Positions 5,991-12,272 of a stretch of DNA of 16,851 nt are shown here, one piece after another; the first letter of the stretch is position 1; every line of letters starts with the position of its first letter. Position numbers and translations under genes: made by a program. The notes under the pieces are model-generated. The model made no database searches. It saw only the letters and a program-made list of their open reading frames with translations, and had not been told where the DNA came from. The DNA comes from Nocardioidaceae bacterium. Lineage in GTDB: Bacteria; Actinomycetota; Actinomycetes; Propionibacteriales; Nocardioidaceae. The stretch is taken from the NCBI GenBank assembly GCA_025966335.1, contig JAICRS010000039.1, forward strand, positions 1 through 16,851, read 5' to 3'.

Positions 5991-6686
5991 ATGCACGTTC
6001 CCGACGGATTCCTCGACGCGACGACGTCGCTGGCCACCGGCGCGGTCGCCGTTGCCGGAGTCGGCCTCGCGCTGCGCGGCGCCCGCAAGGAGCTCGACGA
6101 CCGCACCGCGCCGATGGCCGGACTCGTCGCCACCTTCGTGTTCAGCACCCAGATGCTGAACTTCCCGGTCGCGGGCGGGACCAGCGGCCACCTCCTCGGC
6201 GGAGCGCTCGCAGCGATCCTGGTCGGGCCGTGGACGGCCGTGCTCTGCGTCAGCGTCGTGCTGATCGTGCAGGCACTGCTGTTCGCCGACGGTGGGATCA
6301 CCGCGCTCGGCACCAACATCAGCCTGATGGCGATCGTCGGTGTGCTCGCGGGCTGGCTGGTCTTCCGGGCGATCCAGGCGGTGCTTCCCAAGAAGCTCGC
6401 GCTCGTCGCACCCGTCGCCGTGGTCGCCGCGTTCGTCTCGGTCCCGGTCACCGCGCTCGCGTTCGTCGGGCTGTACGGCGTCGGCGGCACCGCCCCGATC
6501 GCCCTGGACACCCTGCTCACCGCGATGCTGGGCTGGCACACGCTGATCGGGATCGGCGAGGCGGTGATCACCGGCCTGGTGGTCGGCTCCGTGATCGCGG
6601 TACGCCCGGACCTGGTGTACGGCGCTCGCCGGGTGCTGAAGTCTCGGGAGCTGGAGATCCGCACCGCCGAGGGAGCGGCCGCATGA
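5991..6686 (+). CDS. cbiM: Nickel/cobalt ECF importer, substrate-binding membrane component CbiM/NikM
   Basis: The S component that selects Ni2+ or Co2+ for an energy-coupling-factor transporter. It starts MHVPDGFLD, the diagnostic N-terminus in which the amino group and His2 are metal ligands. That fixes the start at 5991, supported by GGAGGAG six bases upstream. The 231 residues form about seven hydrophobic segments, and the conserved FVFSTQMLNFPVAGGTSGHLLGG block (His61-region ligand) lies near residues 45-67. It is followed by PDGLE, CbiQ and CbiO genes with overlapping or touching ends, making a full importer operon. Sequence alone does not separate nickel from cobalt; the Nur-like box upstream favours nickel. 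Confidence 0.95.
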   Translation: MHVPDGFLDATTSLATGAVAVAGVGLALRGARKELDDRTAPMAGLVATFVFSTQMLNFPVAGGTSGHLLGGALAAILVGPWTAVLCVSVVLIVQALLFADGGITALGTNISLMAIVGVLAGWLVFRAIQAVLPKKLALVAPVAVVAAFVSVPVTALAFVGLYGVGGTAPIALDTLLTAMLGWHTLIGIGEAVITGLVVGSVIAVRPDLVYGARRVLKSRELEIRTAEGAAA

Positions 6687-7027
6687 GGACCCGCACCTTC
6701 GTCATCACCGGCATCGTGGTGGCGCTGTTTCTGGCCGGCTTCGTCAGCTACTACGCCTCGAGCCACCCCGACGGTCTCGAGTACGTCGCGGAGCAGACCG
6801 GTTTCCTCGACACCGCGGAGGAGCACGACGCGGCAGGCAGCCCGCTGGCCGACTACGCGACCGACGGGGTCGACGACGCACGGGTCTCCGGCGGCCTCGC
6901 CGGTGTCGTCGGTGCCCTCGTGGTCCTCGTGCTCGCAGGGGGACTCGCCTTCGCCGTACGACGCAGGGGCGACTCGTCCGAGGAGCCCGCCGAGCACCGG
7001 CAGCCCACGGGAGCGGGGAAGGCCTGA
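6683..7027 (+). CDS. PDGLE-domain component of the metal importer (NikN/CbiN counterpart)
   Basis: A 114-residue protein with an N-terminal membrane segment (about residues 7-24), an extracytoplasmic stretch that opens with SSHPDGLEYVAEQTGF, the signature of the PDGLE family, and a second membrane segment (about residues 70-92, GLAGVVGALVVLVLAGGLAF). It ends in a charged cytoplasmic tail. In CbiM-type transporters a small two-helix protein of this kind is needed for metal uptake and contacts the CbiM metal loop. The ATG overlaps the cbiM stop (ATGA), and the stop is followed one base later by the cbiQ ATG, so translation is coupled across the operon. Confidence 0.88.
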   Translation: MRTRTFVITGIVVALFLAGFVSYYASSHPDGLEYVAEQTGFLDTAEEHDAAGSPLADYATDGVDDARVSGGLAGVVGALVVLVLAGGLAFAVRRRGDSSEEPAEHRQPTGAGKA

Positions 7028-7028
7028 C

Positions 7029-7721
7029 ATGGGCGCCGGCCACGGCCACAAGCTCCACTACCACGGGCACTCGCCCATCCACCGGCTCCCAGCGCACGTG
7101 AAGCTGCTCGCGCTGCTCGGTCTCATGCTGACGGTGGTGGCCACCCCGCGCGAGTGGTACCCGCTGTTCGCCGGCTACCTCGCCGCCCTGCTCGTCGTGA
7201 TCGCGCTCTCCCGGGTTCCGCCGACCTACATCGCCAAGCGGATGGTGATCGAGGTCCCGTTCGTGGTGTTCGCCGTGCTGATGCCGTTCATCGCCACCGG
7301 ACCGCGCACCGAGGTCCTCGGCTTGACCGTCTCCGAGCCGGGCATGCTCGCTGCCTGGGGACTGCTAGCCAAGGGCACCCTCGGCGTGATCGCCAGCCTC
7401 ACCCTCGCCGCCACCACCGAACCGCGCGATCTCCTTACTGGCTTGGAGAAGTTGCGCTTTCCCAACCAGCTGGTGCAGATCATGGGCTTCATGATGCGCT
7501 ACCTCGACGTGGTCGCCGAGGAGATGCGCCGGATGCGGATCGCCCGGGAGTCCCGCGGATTCCAGGCCCGCAACGTCCGCCACTGGCCGGTGCTCGCCCG
7601 CTCCGCCGGGGCGCTGTTCATCCGCTCCTACGAACGTGGCGAGCGCGTCCACCTCGCGATGATGTCCCGCGGCTACACCGGCACGATGCCGGATACCGGC
7701 CGGACGAAGGGGCACCCGTGA
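7029..7721 (+). CDS. cbiQ: ECF transporter transmembrane (T) component CbiQ
   Basis: The coupling membrane protein that links CbiM to the ATPase. The 230 residues contain several hydrophobic helices (about residues 22-60 and 75-130) and the two cytoplasmic coupling signatures: MMRYLDVVAEEMRRMRIARESRGF near residue 155, and RSYERGERVHLAMMSRGY near residue 198, with its Arg-Gly pattern. The N-terminus is notably histidine-rich (HGHKLHYHGHSPIH), as often seen in nickel/cobalt CbiQ proteins, and could hold metal near the pore. The ATG at 7029 sits one base after the previous stop. The stop overlaps the GTG of cbiO. Confidence 0.93.
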   Translation: MGAGHGHKLHYHGHSPIHRLPAHVKLLALLGLMLTVVATPREWYPLFAGYLAALLVVIALSRVPPTYIAKRMVIEVPFVVFAVLMPFIATGPRTEVLGLTVSEPGMLAAWGLLAKGTLGVIASLTLAATTEPRDLLTGLEKLRFPNQLVQIMGFMMRYLDVVAEEMRRMRIARESRGFQARNVRHWPVLARSAGALFIRSYERGERVHLAMMSRGYTGTMPDTGRTKGHP

Positions 7722-8476
7722 GCTCACCTGTCCTCGATGTCCAGGGGCTCGCGTACGCCTACCCCGACGGCCACCAGGCGTTGTACGGCGTGGACGTCCA
7801 CGTGCACCAGGGTGAGCGGGTCGCGCTGCTCGGTCCCAACGGGGCCGGCAAGACCACCCTCGTGCTGCACCTGAACGGCATCCTGACCGCGGGCGCCGGC
7901 ACGGTCACCGTCTCGGGCCTGCCCGTGACGAAGCAGAACGTGCAGGAGGTACGCCGGCGGGTCGGTGTGGTCTTCCAGGACCCCGACGACCAGCTGTTCA
8001 TGCCGAGCGTGCGCGACGACGTCGCGTTCGGGCCGGCCAACCTCGGACTCAAGGGGCAGGTCCTCGAGGACCGGGTGCGGGACGCCCTGGACCGGGTCGG
8101 CATGGGGGACTACATCGACCGGCCCCCGCACCACCTGTCCTTCGGGCAGCGCAGGCGCGTGGCGGTCGCCACCGTGCTGGCGATGGAGCCGGAGATCCTC
8201 GTCCTCGACGAGCCGTCGTCGAACCTCGACCCGGCGTCGCGCCGTGAGCTCGCCGACATCCTCCGCAGCCTCGACGTGACCGTGCTGATGGTCACCCATG
8301 ACCTGCCGTACGCGCTCGAGCTGTGCCCCCGCTCCGTCGTACTCTCCGACGGCGTGATCGTCGCGGACGGAGCGACCTACGACATCCTCACCGACGACGC
8401 GCTGATGGCCGCGCACCGGCTCGAACTACCGTTCGGCTTCGATCCCCGCACGGTTAGACTGCCCTCCGCCGGGTAA
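7718..8476 (+). CDS. cbiO: ECF transporter ATP-binding protein CbiO
   Basis: The ATPase that powers the metal importer. The 252 residues hold Walker A GPNGAGKTT (39-47), Q-loop VVFQDPDDQLF (84-94), the signature LSFGQRRRVAVA (140-151), Walker B ILVLDEPSSNLDP (160-172) and the switch His193 in MVTHD. The LSFGQ in place of LSGGQ is characteristic of CbiO-type subunits. The GTG start overlaps the cbiQ stop (GTGA) and gives the usual N-terminus. Only one ATPase gene is present, so the transporter would use a CbiO homodimer. The operon ends here, 61 bases before the next gene. Confidence 0.95.
   Translation: MSSPVLDVQGLAYAYPDGHQALYGVDVHVHQGERVALLGPNGAGKTTLVLHLNGILTAGAGTVTVSGLPVTKQNVQEVRRRVGVVFQDPDDQLFMPSVRDDVAFGPANLGLKGQVLEDRVRDALDRVGMGDYIDRPPHHLSFGQRRRVAVATVLAMEPEILVLDEPSSNLDPASRRELADILRSLDVTVLMVTHDLPYALELCPRSVVLSDGVIVADGATYDILTDDALMAAHRLELPFGFDPRTVRLPSAG
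8454..8459 (+). promoter_or_regulatory. Possible -10 element for the DUF3618/GroES-like pair
   Basis: TAGACT fits TAnnnT and lies inside the last codons of cbiO, which would give the next operon a leader of about 70 bases. No -35 was found. Continued transcription from cbiO is an equally good explanation. Confidence 0.25.
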
Positions 8477-8537
8477 CGTTCGGTGCTGTGATCCCCCACC
8501 GGGCACCGGAGACCGTTTGCCAGACGAGGAGATAGAC

Positions 8538-8807
8538 GTGGCCCACGCCGACAAGCCGGCAGACACGCGCGCGCCGGACACGATCGAGACCGAGATCGAA
8601 GCCACGCGTCAGCGGCTCGCGGTCACCATCGACCAGCTCGTCTACCGGGCCAGCCCGAAGACGATCGCCCGCCGTGAGATCGCCACCATCAAGTCCTACT
8701 TCGTGGACCCGGCCGGAAGCCCGCGCACCGACAACATCGTCAAGGTCGTTGGTGGGGTGGTGGGTGTCGTCGCCCTGGTCGTGGTGCTCCGTAAGGTCGT
8801 CGACTAA
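8538..8807 (+). CDS. DUF3618 small membrane protein
   Basis: An 89-residue protein with the actinobacterial DUF3618 pattern. A short acidic N-terminus leads into the conserved helix IETEIEATRQRLAVTIDQLV (about residues 15-34), a basic linker with KTIARREIATIKSYFVD, and one C-terminal membrane segment (IVKVVGGVVGVVALVVVL). The GTG at 8538 is chosen because GAGGAG lies six bases upstream (8526-8531); an in-frame TTG at 8517 would put that site inside the gene. The function is unknown. It lies three bases before the GroES-like gene, and this linkage with bcp and the GroES-like gene recurs in actinobacteria as far as I recall. Confidence 0.85.
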   Translation: MAHADKPADTRAPDTIETEIEATRQRLAVTIDQLVYRASPKTIARREIATIKSYFVDPAGSPRTDNIVKVVGGVVGVVALVVVLRKVVD

Positions 8808-8810
8808 CAC

Positions 8811-9134
8811 GTGGGGCAGGACAAGACCCCGATCCGGATGTTGCACGACCGGGTGCTGGTCAGCGTGGACGCCTCGGGCGAGCGGCGCTCCACCGGCGGC
8901 ATCGTGATCCCGGCGACCGCCGCGATGGGAGGCCGTCGGCTGGCCTGGTCCCGGGTGGCCGCGATCGGCCCGCACGTGCGCACCGTCGAGGTCGGTGACC
9001 GGGTGCTGTTCGACCCCGAGGACAAGGCGGAGGTCGAGGTGAACGGCGAGGACTACGTGCTGATGCGTGAGCGCGACATCCATGCCGTGGCGGCGGACCG
9101 GCTCGGCGACAGCCAGACCGGCCTCTACCTCTGA
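8811..9134 (+). CDS. GroES-like co-chaperonin family protein, solo
   Basis: A 107-residue Cpn10-fold protein. It contains IRMLHDRVLVSVD like the first strand of GroES, then ERRSTGGIVIPATAA, which matches the mobile loop with its GroEL-contacting Ile-Val-Ile tripeptide. GDRVLFDPEDKAEVEVNGEDYVLMRERDIHAV forms the last strands. The roof-hairpin region is replaced by GRRLAWSRVAAIG. No GroEL gene is nearby, and it is not the main groES, which is expected elsewhere. The GTG at 8811 gives the N-terminus seen in relatives. Only a weak AAGG lies upstream, so translation probably depends on coupling to the DUF3618 gene ending three bases before. Its client and partner are unknown. Confidence 0.85.
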   Translation: MGQDKTPIRMLHDRVLVSVDASGERRSTGGIVIPATAAMGGRRLAWSRVAAIGPHVRTVEVGDRVLFDPEDKAEVEVNGEDYVLMRERDIHAVAADRLGDSQTGLYL

Positions 9135-9166
9135 CACCTTGGACCGGTCACCAGGTCCGGACATGA

Positions 9167-9199
9167 CGAAGGCCCCGACCGGTTCGGTCGGGGCCTTCG
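9167..9199. terminator. Strong bidirectional hairpin terminator
   Basis: CGAAGGCCCCGACC (9167-9180) pairs without mismatch to GGTCGGGGCCTTCG (9186-9199) around the five-base loop GGTTC. It lies between two convergent genes, the GroES-like gene ending at 9134 and the coiled-coil gene whose stop is at 9207, so it can serve both. There is no strong U-tract on either side, as is common in high-GC genomes. Confidence 0.85.
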
Positions 9200-9206
9200 C
9201 TGTGTG

Positions 9207-9761
9207 TCAGGCGCGGTGCGTGCCCGTGTCCGAGTCCACGTCGGTGCGCGAACCGTCGGCGCGGATCGGGTGGCCGTCCGCGTCGTAGCGCTGTCCCTCG
9301 CCGATGGTGCTGCCGGTGCCGTCGTCGACCCGGTGCTCGTCGGCGCGGTGCTCGCCGGCCTGGTGCGTCGTGTCGTTGCTCGAGTCGGAGTCCCCGTCGT
9401 GCTTGTCCTTGCCGGCGTCCGGGTCGAGGTCGTCGGCCTGACGCAGGTTGTCGTCACGCTCCTGGCGGTAGGTCGCCGCGGTCGACTGCTTGTCGGACGC
9501 CTGCGCCGCGAGCCGCTCCGCCTCCGCGGCCTTCTGGTCGGCTTCGGCCTGCGTCCGGCGGGCCTCTGCTTCCGTCTGTCGTGCCTCCGCCTCGCGCTGC
9601 TGCACGCCGGTCGACTGGGCGGCCGCCTGCTCGCGCAGCTCGTTCGCGCGGCCGCGGTTGTGCTCGTCTCGCTTCTTCTTCATCGCCATGGCGATCACGG
9701 CGAGCAGCGCCAGTACGACGACGGCTGCCACCACGATCCACACGATCGTTGAGGTATCCAT
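9207..9761 (-). CDS. Membrane-anchored coiled-coil protein, SigB-type stress gene candidate
   Basis: I do not recognise a named family. The 184 residues start with a single membrane helix (about residues 6-27, VWIVVAAVVVLALLAVIAMA) followed by KKKR, so the bulk is cytoplasmic. Residues 36-105 form a long Ala/Glu/Gln/Arg-rich helix with repeating REAEARQTEAEARRTQAEA units, a likely coiled coil. The remainder is a disordered, very acidic Asp/Ser/Thr/His tail. GGAGG lies four bases before the ATG at 9761. A SigB-like promoter lies 30 bases upstream, which suggests expression in osmotic, desiccation or stationary-phase stress. It ends at the shared terminator. Similar small stress-envelope proteins are common in actinobacteria, but no function can be claimed. 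Confidence 0.78.
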   Translation of the reverse strand: MDTSTIVWIVVAAVVVLALLAVIAMAMKKKRDEHNRGRANELREQAAAQSTGVQQREAEARQTEAEARRTQAEADQKAAEAERLAAQASDKQSTAATYRQERDDNLRQADDLDPDAGKDKHDGDSDSSNDTTHQAGEHRADEHRVDDGTGSTIGEGQRYDADGHPIRADGSRTDVDSDTGTHRA

Positions 9762-9790
9762 GCTTCCTCCAATTTTCGGTACGCGGAGAT

Positions 9791-9815
9791 GTACCCCTGC
9801 CCCTGACAGGCAAAC
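9791..9815 (-). promoter_or_regulatory. SigB/SigF-type stress promoter
   Basis: On the minus strand the sequence is GTTT, exactly 15 bases, then GGGTAC. This matches the actinobacterial stress-sigma consensus GnnT(T)-N14-16-GGGTAC/T. The -35 (GTTT) is at 9812-9815 and the -10 (GGGTAC) at 9791-9796. The predicted start lies near 9784, about 23 bases before the ATG of the coiled-coil protein gene. Confidence 0.7.
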
Positions 9816-9906
9816 ATCAGCGGCGAGCAGCACCGGACGCTCCAGACCCGCGACATCCCACGCCCGATGCCCGCCGGTGCCTCGACGCCGCCCGCACGAC
9901 CAAGCG

Positions 9907-9918
9907 GCACAGCTGTGC
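9907..9918. repeat. Palindrome GCACA-N2-TGTGC, copy 1
   Basis: GCACAGCTGTGC is a perfect 12-base palindrome. A second site with the same arms lies at 9958-9969, with centres exactly 51 bases apart, close to five helical turns. This looks like a pair of operators for a dimeric regulator. I cannot match it to a named actinobacterial regulator. Confidence 0.5.
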
Positions 9919-9957
9919 TGTTGGAACACGGATTTTCAGCGAGAACGTGCTACTTCA

Positions 9958-9969
9958 GCACATGTGTGC
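9958..9969. repeat. Palindrome GCACA-N2-TGTGC, copy 2
   Basis: GCACATGTGTGC has the same five-base arms and two-base spacer as the site at 9907-9918. It overlaps the three-prime arm of the stem GTGCT/AGCAC at 9947-9961, so the sequence can also fold in RNA. Confidence 0.5.
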
Positions 9970-10091
9970 GATTGCGACCGATGGGCCGGCTCCGCCGGAA
10001 GTGGTCAAGAACGCGACGTCTCCGGTCCGCGGCCCTGTGCTGGTGACCCTGTGGCTGAGGGTTCCGGCGTGAGGTGAGCCGGTTCCCGAGA

Positions 10092-11150
10092 TCAGTCGAA
10101 GGCGGAGAGGAAGGCCGTGACCAGCTCGCCCAGTGACGGCAGGTGGTAGCCGCCCTCCTGCACGAGGACCGTGGGAAGACCGATTCCGGCGATCACCTCG
10201 GCGGCCGACCGGTACCCGTCGCGGGTGACCCGCAGCGGGCTCTCCGGGTCGTCTGCGGCGGCGTCCACGCCCAGGGACACCACGACCGCGCTCGTACCGT
10301 GGTCGCGCACCGACGAAGCCAGCGACCCGACCGCAGCGAGGAACTCGGGATCGCCCGCCCCGGGCGCCAGTGGAAGGTTCCGGTTCGCGCCGATCCCGTC
10401 GCCGGCCCCACACTCGCTCGCATGCCCCACGTAGTGCGGGAACCAGCCGGCACCAGGATCGACGTGCACCGAGCCGTAGAACACGTCCGGACGCTCGTAG
10501 AAGATCGCCGACGTGCCGTTGCCGTGGTGGGCGTCCACGTCGACCACGGCCACCCGCTCGTGGCCGGCTCCGCGCAGCGCCTGCGCGGCGATCGCGGCGT
10601 TGTTGAGGTAGCACGAGCCGCCGTAGGCCGCTGCGGTCGCGTGGTGTCCCGGCGGCCGGCACAGCGCGTACGACGCACCGGCGCCGCCGACCACCCGGTC
10701 CACCGCGGTCAATGCGCAGTCGGCGGCGCCCCGAGCGGCCCGCCAGGTGCCGGGACCGACCAGCGTCATCGTGTCGTAGCCGAACGCACCGGCCCTGCCG
10801 TGCACGGCCGCGGCCCGGCTCGCCGGGATCCCGCCGAGCATCGCCGCCGTCGGGAACACGTAGGGCACCACCTGGTGCTGGCCGGACTCCTCGGCGATCC
10901 CGGAGGAGGTCCACGTCTCGTGCACGGTGGCGAGATGATCGAGGAAGACAGGGTCGTGCACGGCTTCGAGGAACGAGTCGTCGTGCGGCGCCGCGTCGTA
11001 CACCTCGTGGCCTGCAGCACGCAGCGCGGCGATGATGACGTCCACCCGCTCGGGCACCTCGGTCCCCGGCGTCGGGACGCCGAGCCAGATCTCGGCACCC
11101 GGCACGTGCTCCCGGCAGCGCGGTGACCAGACCGCGGGAATCGGCGACAT
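10092..11150 (-). CDS. Histone-deacetylase-fold amidohydrolase, acetylpolyamine amidohydrolase type
   Basis: A zinc amidohydrolase of the arginase/deacetylase superfamily that removes acetyl or other acyl groups from amines. The 352 residues carry the charge-relay pair His169-His170 in RPPGHHA, the zinc ligands Asp206 and His208 in VDVDAHHGNGT, the third ligand Asp296 in SLGVD, and the transition-state Tyr335 in EGGYH, so it should be active. The blocks GGSCYLNNAAIAAQ and SVHVDPGAGWFPHYVGHASE resemble acetylpolyamine amidohydrolases (AphA/class II-like) more than AcuC. The natural substrate cannot be read from sequence. It is divergent from the DmpA-type gene across only 38 bases, so the two probably share control. 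The ATG at 11150 has only a weak GACGAG upstream. Confidence 0.9.
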   Translation of the reverse strand: MSPIPAVWSPRCREHVPGAEIWLGVPTPGTEVPERVDVIIAALRAAGHEVYDAAPHDDSFLEAVHDPVFLDHLATVHETWTSSGIAEESGQHQVVPYVFPTAAMLGGIPASRAAAVHGRAGAFGYDTMTLVGPGTWRAARGAADCALTAVDRVVGGAGASYALCRPPGHHATAAAYGGSCYLNNAAIAAQALRGAGHERVAVVDVDAHHGNGTSAIFYERPDVFYGSVHVDPGAGWFPHYVGHASECGAGDGIGANRNLPLAPGAGDPEFLAAVGSLASSVRDHGTSAVVVSLGVDAAADDPESPLRVTRDGYRSAAEVIAGIGLPTVLVQEGGYHLPSLGELVTAFLSAFD

Positions 11151-11188
11151 GCTCGTCAGGATGCCAGGAATCCGGCAGGATCAGGGCC

Positions 11189-12271
11189 ATGCCGCGTGCC
11201 GCTGACCTGGGAATCAGGATCGGGCTGATGCAGCCCGGCCCGACCGGCTCCGTGCTCGACGTGGCCGGGGTGGGGCTCGGTCACGCCACCATCGACCGTG
11301 ACGAACCGGACCCGCCGGAGGGGCGCGGTCGCGGGCGCACCGGCGTCTCGGTGCTGGTCGTCGCCGACGACGCCTTCGAGCGGCCGGTGCCGGCCGGCGG
11401 GGCGGTCCTGAACGGTGCCGGCGAGTGCACCGGCTTCATCACCGCCGCGGAGTGGGGCAGCCTGGAGACCCCGGTGTTCCTCACCTCCACCCTGCAGCTC
11501 GGCCGGGTCTACGACGCCGCCTGCGAGCTGATGCTCGAGCGGGAGCCGCGGGTCGCCGAGGACTTCATCATCCCGGTGGTCGCCGAGTGCGACGACTCGT
11601 TCCTCAACGACGCCCGGCGGATGCAGGTCGTCCGCGAAGACGTGGCGACCGCCTGGGCCGCGGCACTGGATTCCCGTGGCGACCCGACGCCACCGCCCGA
11701 AGGCAGCGTCGGTTCCGGCACCGGGATGTCCTGCCTCGGGTTCAAGGGCGGCATCGGCACCGCGTCCCGGGTCACCCCCGAGGGCCACATCGTCGCGGTG
11801 CTGCTGATGACCAACTTCGGCGACCGGGAGCGGTTGACCGTCGACGGGGTCCCGGTCGGCCGGCTGGTCGGGGAACCGGAACGGCCCGGCGTCCCCGCAC
11901 CCGCCGGCTCGTGCATCGGGGTCGTGGTCACCGACGCGCCGGTCGACGGCGCCGGCTGCGCACGACTGGCGCGGCGGGTCGGGATGGGTCTTGCCCGGAC
12001 CGGCTCGGTGGCCCGGCACGGCAGCGGCGAGATCTTCCTCGCCTGCAGCACCGGTCTTCGGATGGACCGCGACGGCCGGTTCGAGGGACCGGCAGGGGTC
12101 TCCGGCCGGGCGCTCGACCCGTTGTTCGCCGCGGTCGTCGAGGCAGCCGAGGAGGCCGTGCTGAACTCGATGCTGATGTCCCCGACGGTCATCGGCCGTT
12201 CCGGCAACACCAGCGAGGGCCTCGACCCGGACACGGTGGTCCGGCTGCTGCGTGAGCACGGACGGCTCTGA
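11189..12271 (+). CDS. P1-family (DmpA/BapA-like) self-processing aminopeptidase
   Basis: An N-terminal-nucleophile peptidase of family S58, related to D-Ala-esterase/L-aminopeptidase DmpA and the beta-aminopeptidases. The precursor is 360 residues. Cleavage is expected between Gly240 and Ser241 in APAGSCIGVVVTDAP, and Ser241 would become the catalytic nucleophile of the small subunit; DmpA cuts at Gly249-Ser250. Other family blocks are NGAGECTGF (75-83), GSGTGMSCLGFKGGIGTAS (175-193), the GSGEIFLACST strand (279-287) and the EEAVLNSML helix (321-329). Members release N-terminal residues from D- or beta-amino-acid amides and peptides. No signal peptide is seen. AGGATCAGG precedes the ATG. The next gene begins one base after its stop. 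Confidence 0.92.
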   Translation: MPRAADLGIRIGLMQPGPTGSVLDVAGVGLGHATIDRDEPDPPEGRGRGRTGVSVLVVADDAFERPVPAGGAVLNGAGECTGFITAAEWGSLETPVFLTSTLQLGRVYDAACELMLEREPRVAEDFIIPVVAECDDSFLNDARRMQVVREDVATAWAAALDSRGDPTPPPEGSVGSGTGMSCLGFKGGIGTASRVTPEGHIVAVLLMTNFGDRERLTVDGVPVGRLVGEPERPGVPAPAGSCIGVVVTDAPVDGAGCARLARRVGMGLARTGSVARHGSGEIFLACSTGLRMDRDGRFEGPAGVSGRALDPLFAAVVEAAEEAVLNSMLMSPTVIGRSGNTSEGLDPDTVVRLLREHGRL

Positions 12272-12272
12272 C

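Larger units (their letters stand above)
9816..10091. other. Gene-free region between the coiled-coil gene and the amidohydrolase
   Basis: Together with the promoter next to it, about 330 bases separate the coiled-coil gene start (9761) from the amidohydrolase stop (10092). No convincing protein gene was found on either strand. It holds two GCACA-N2-TGTGC palindromes and a small stem GTGCT-ACTTC-AGCAC (9947-9961). A short Arg-rich open frame at 9981-10046 is not supported as a gene. Confidence 0.6.

Noticed and set aside
8481..8508. Stem CGGTGC/GCACCG after cbiO as an operon terminator
   Set aside because: Six base pairs around a 16-base loop with no U-tract. It may contribute to RNA folding but does not support a terminator call.
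9981..10046. Short Arg-rich open frame (21 residues) in the gene-free region
   Set aside because: It resembles tiny basic ribosomal proteins only in composition, has no ribosome binding site, and does not match the small ribosomal proteins I know.
12252..12272. Upstream GTG (12252) as the CocE-type start
   Set aside because: It lies 20 bases inside the preceding gene with no ribosome binding site, while the GTG at 12273 follows the stop directly and has GGACGG at a suitable distance.
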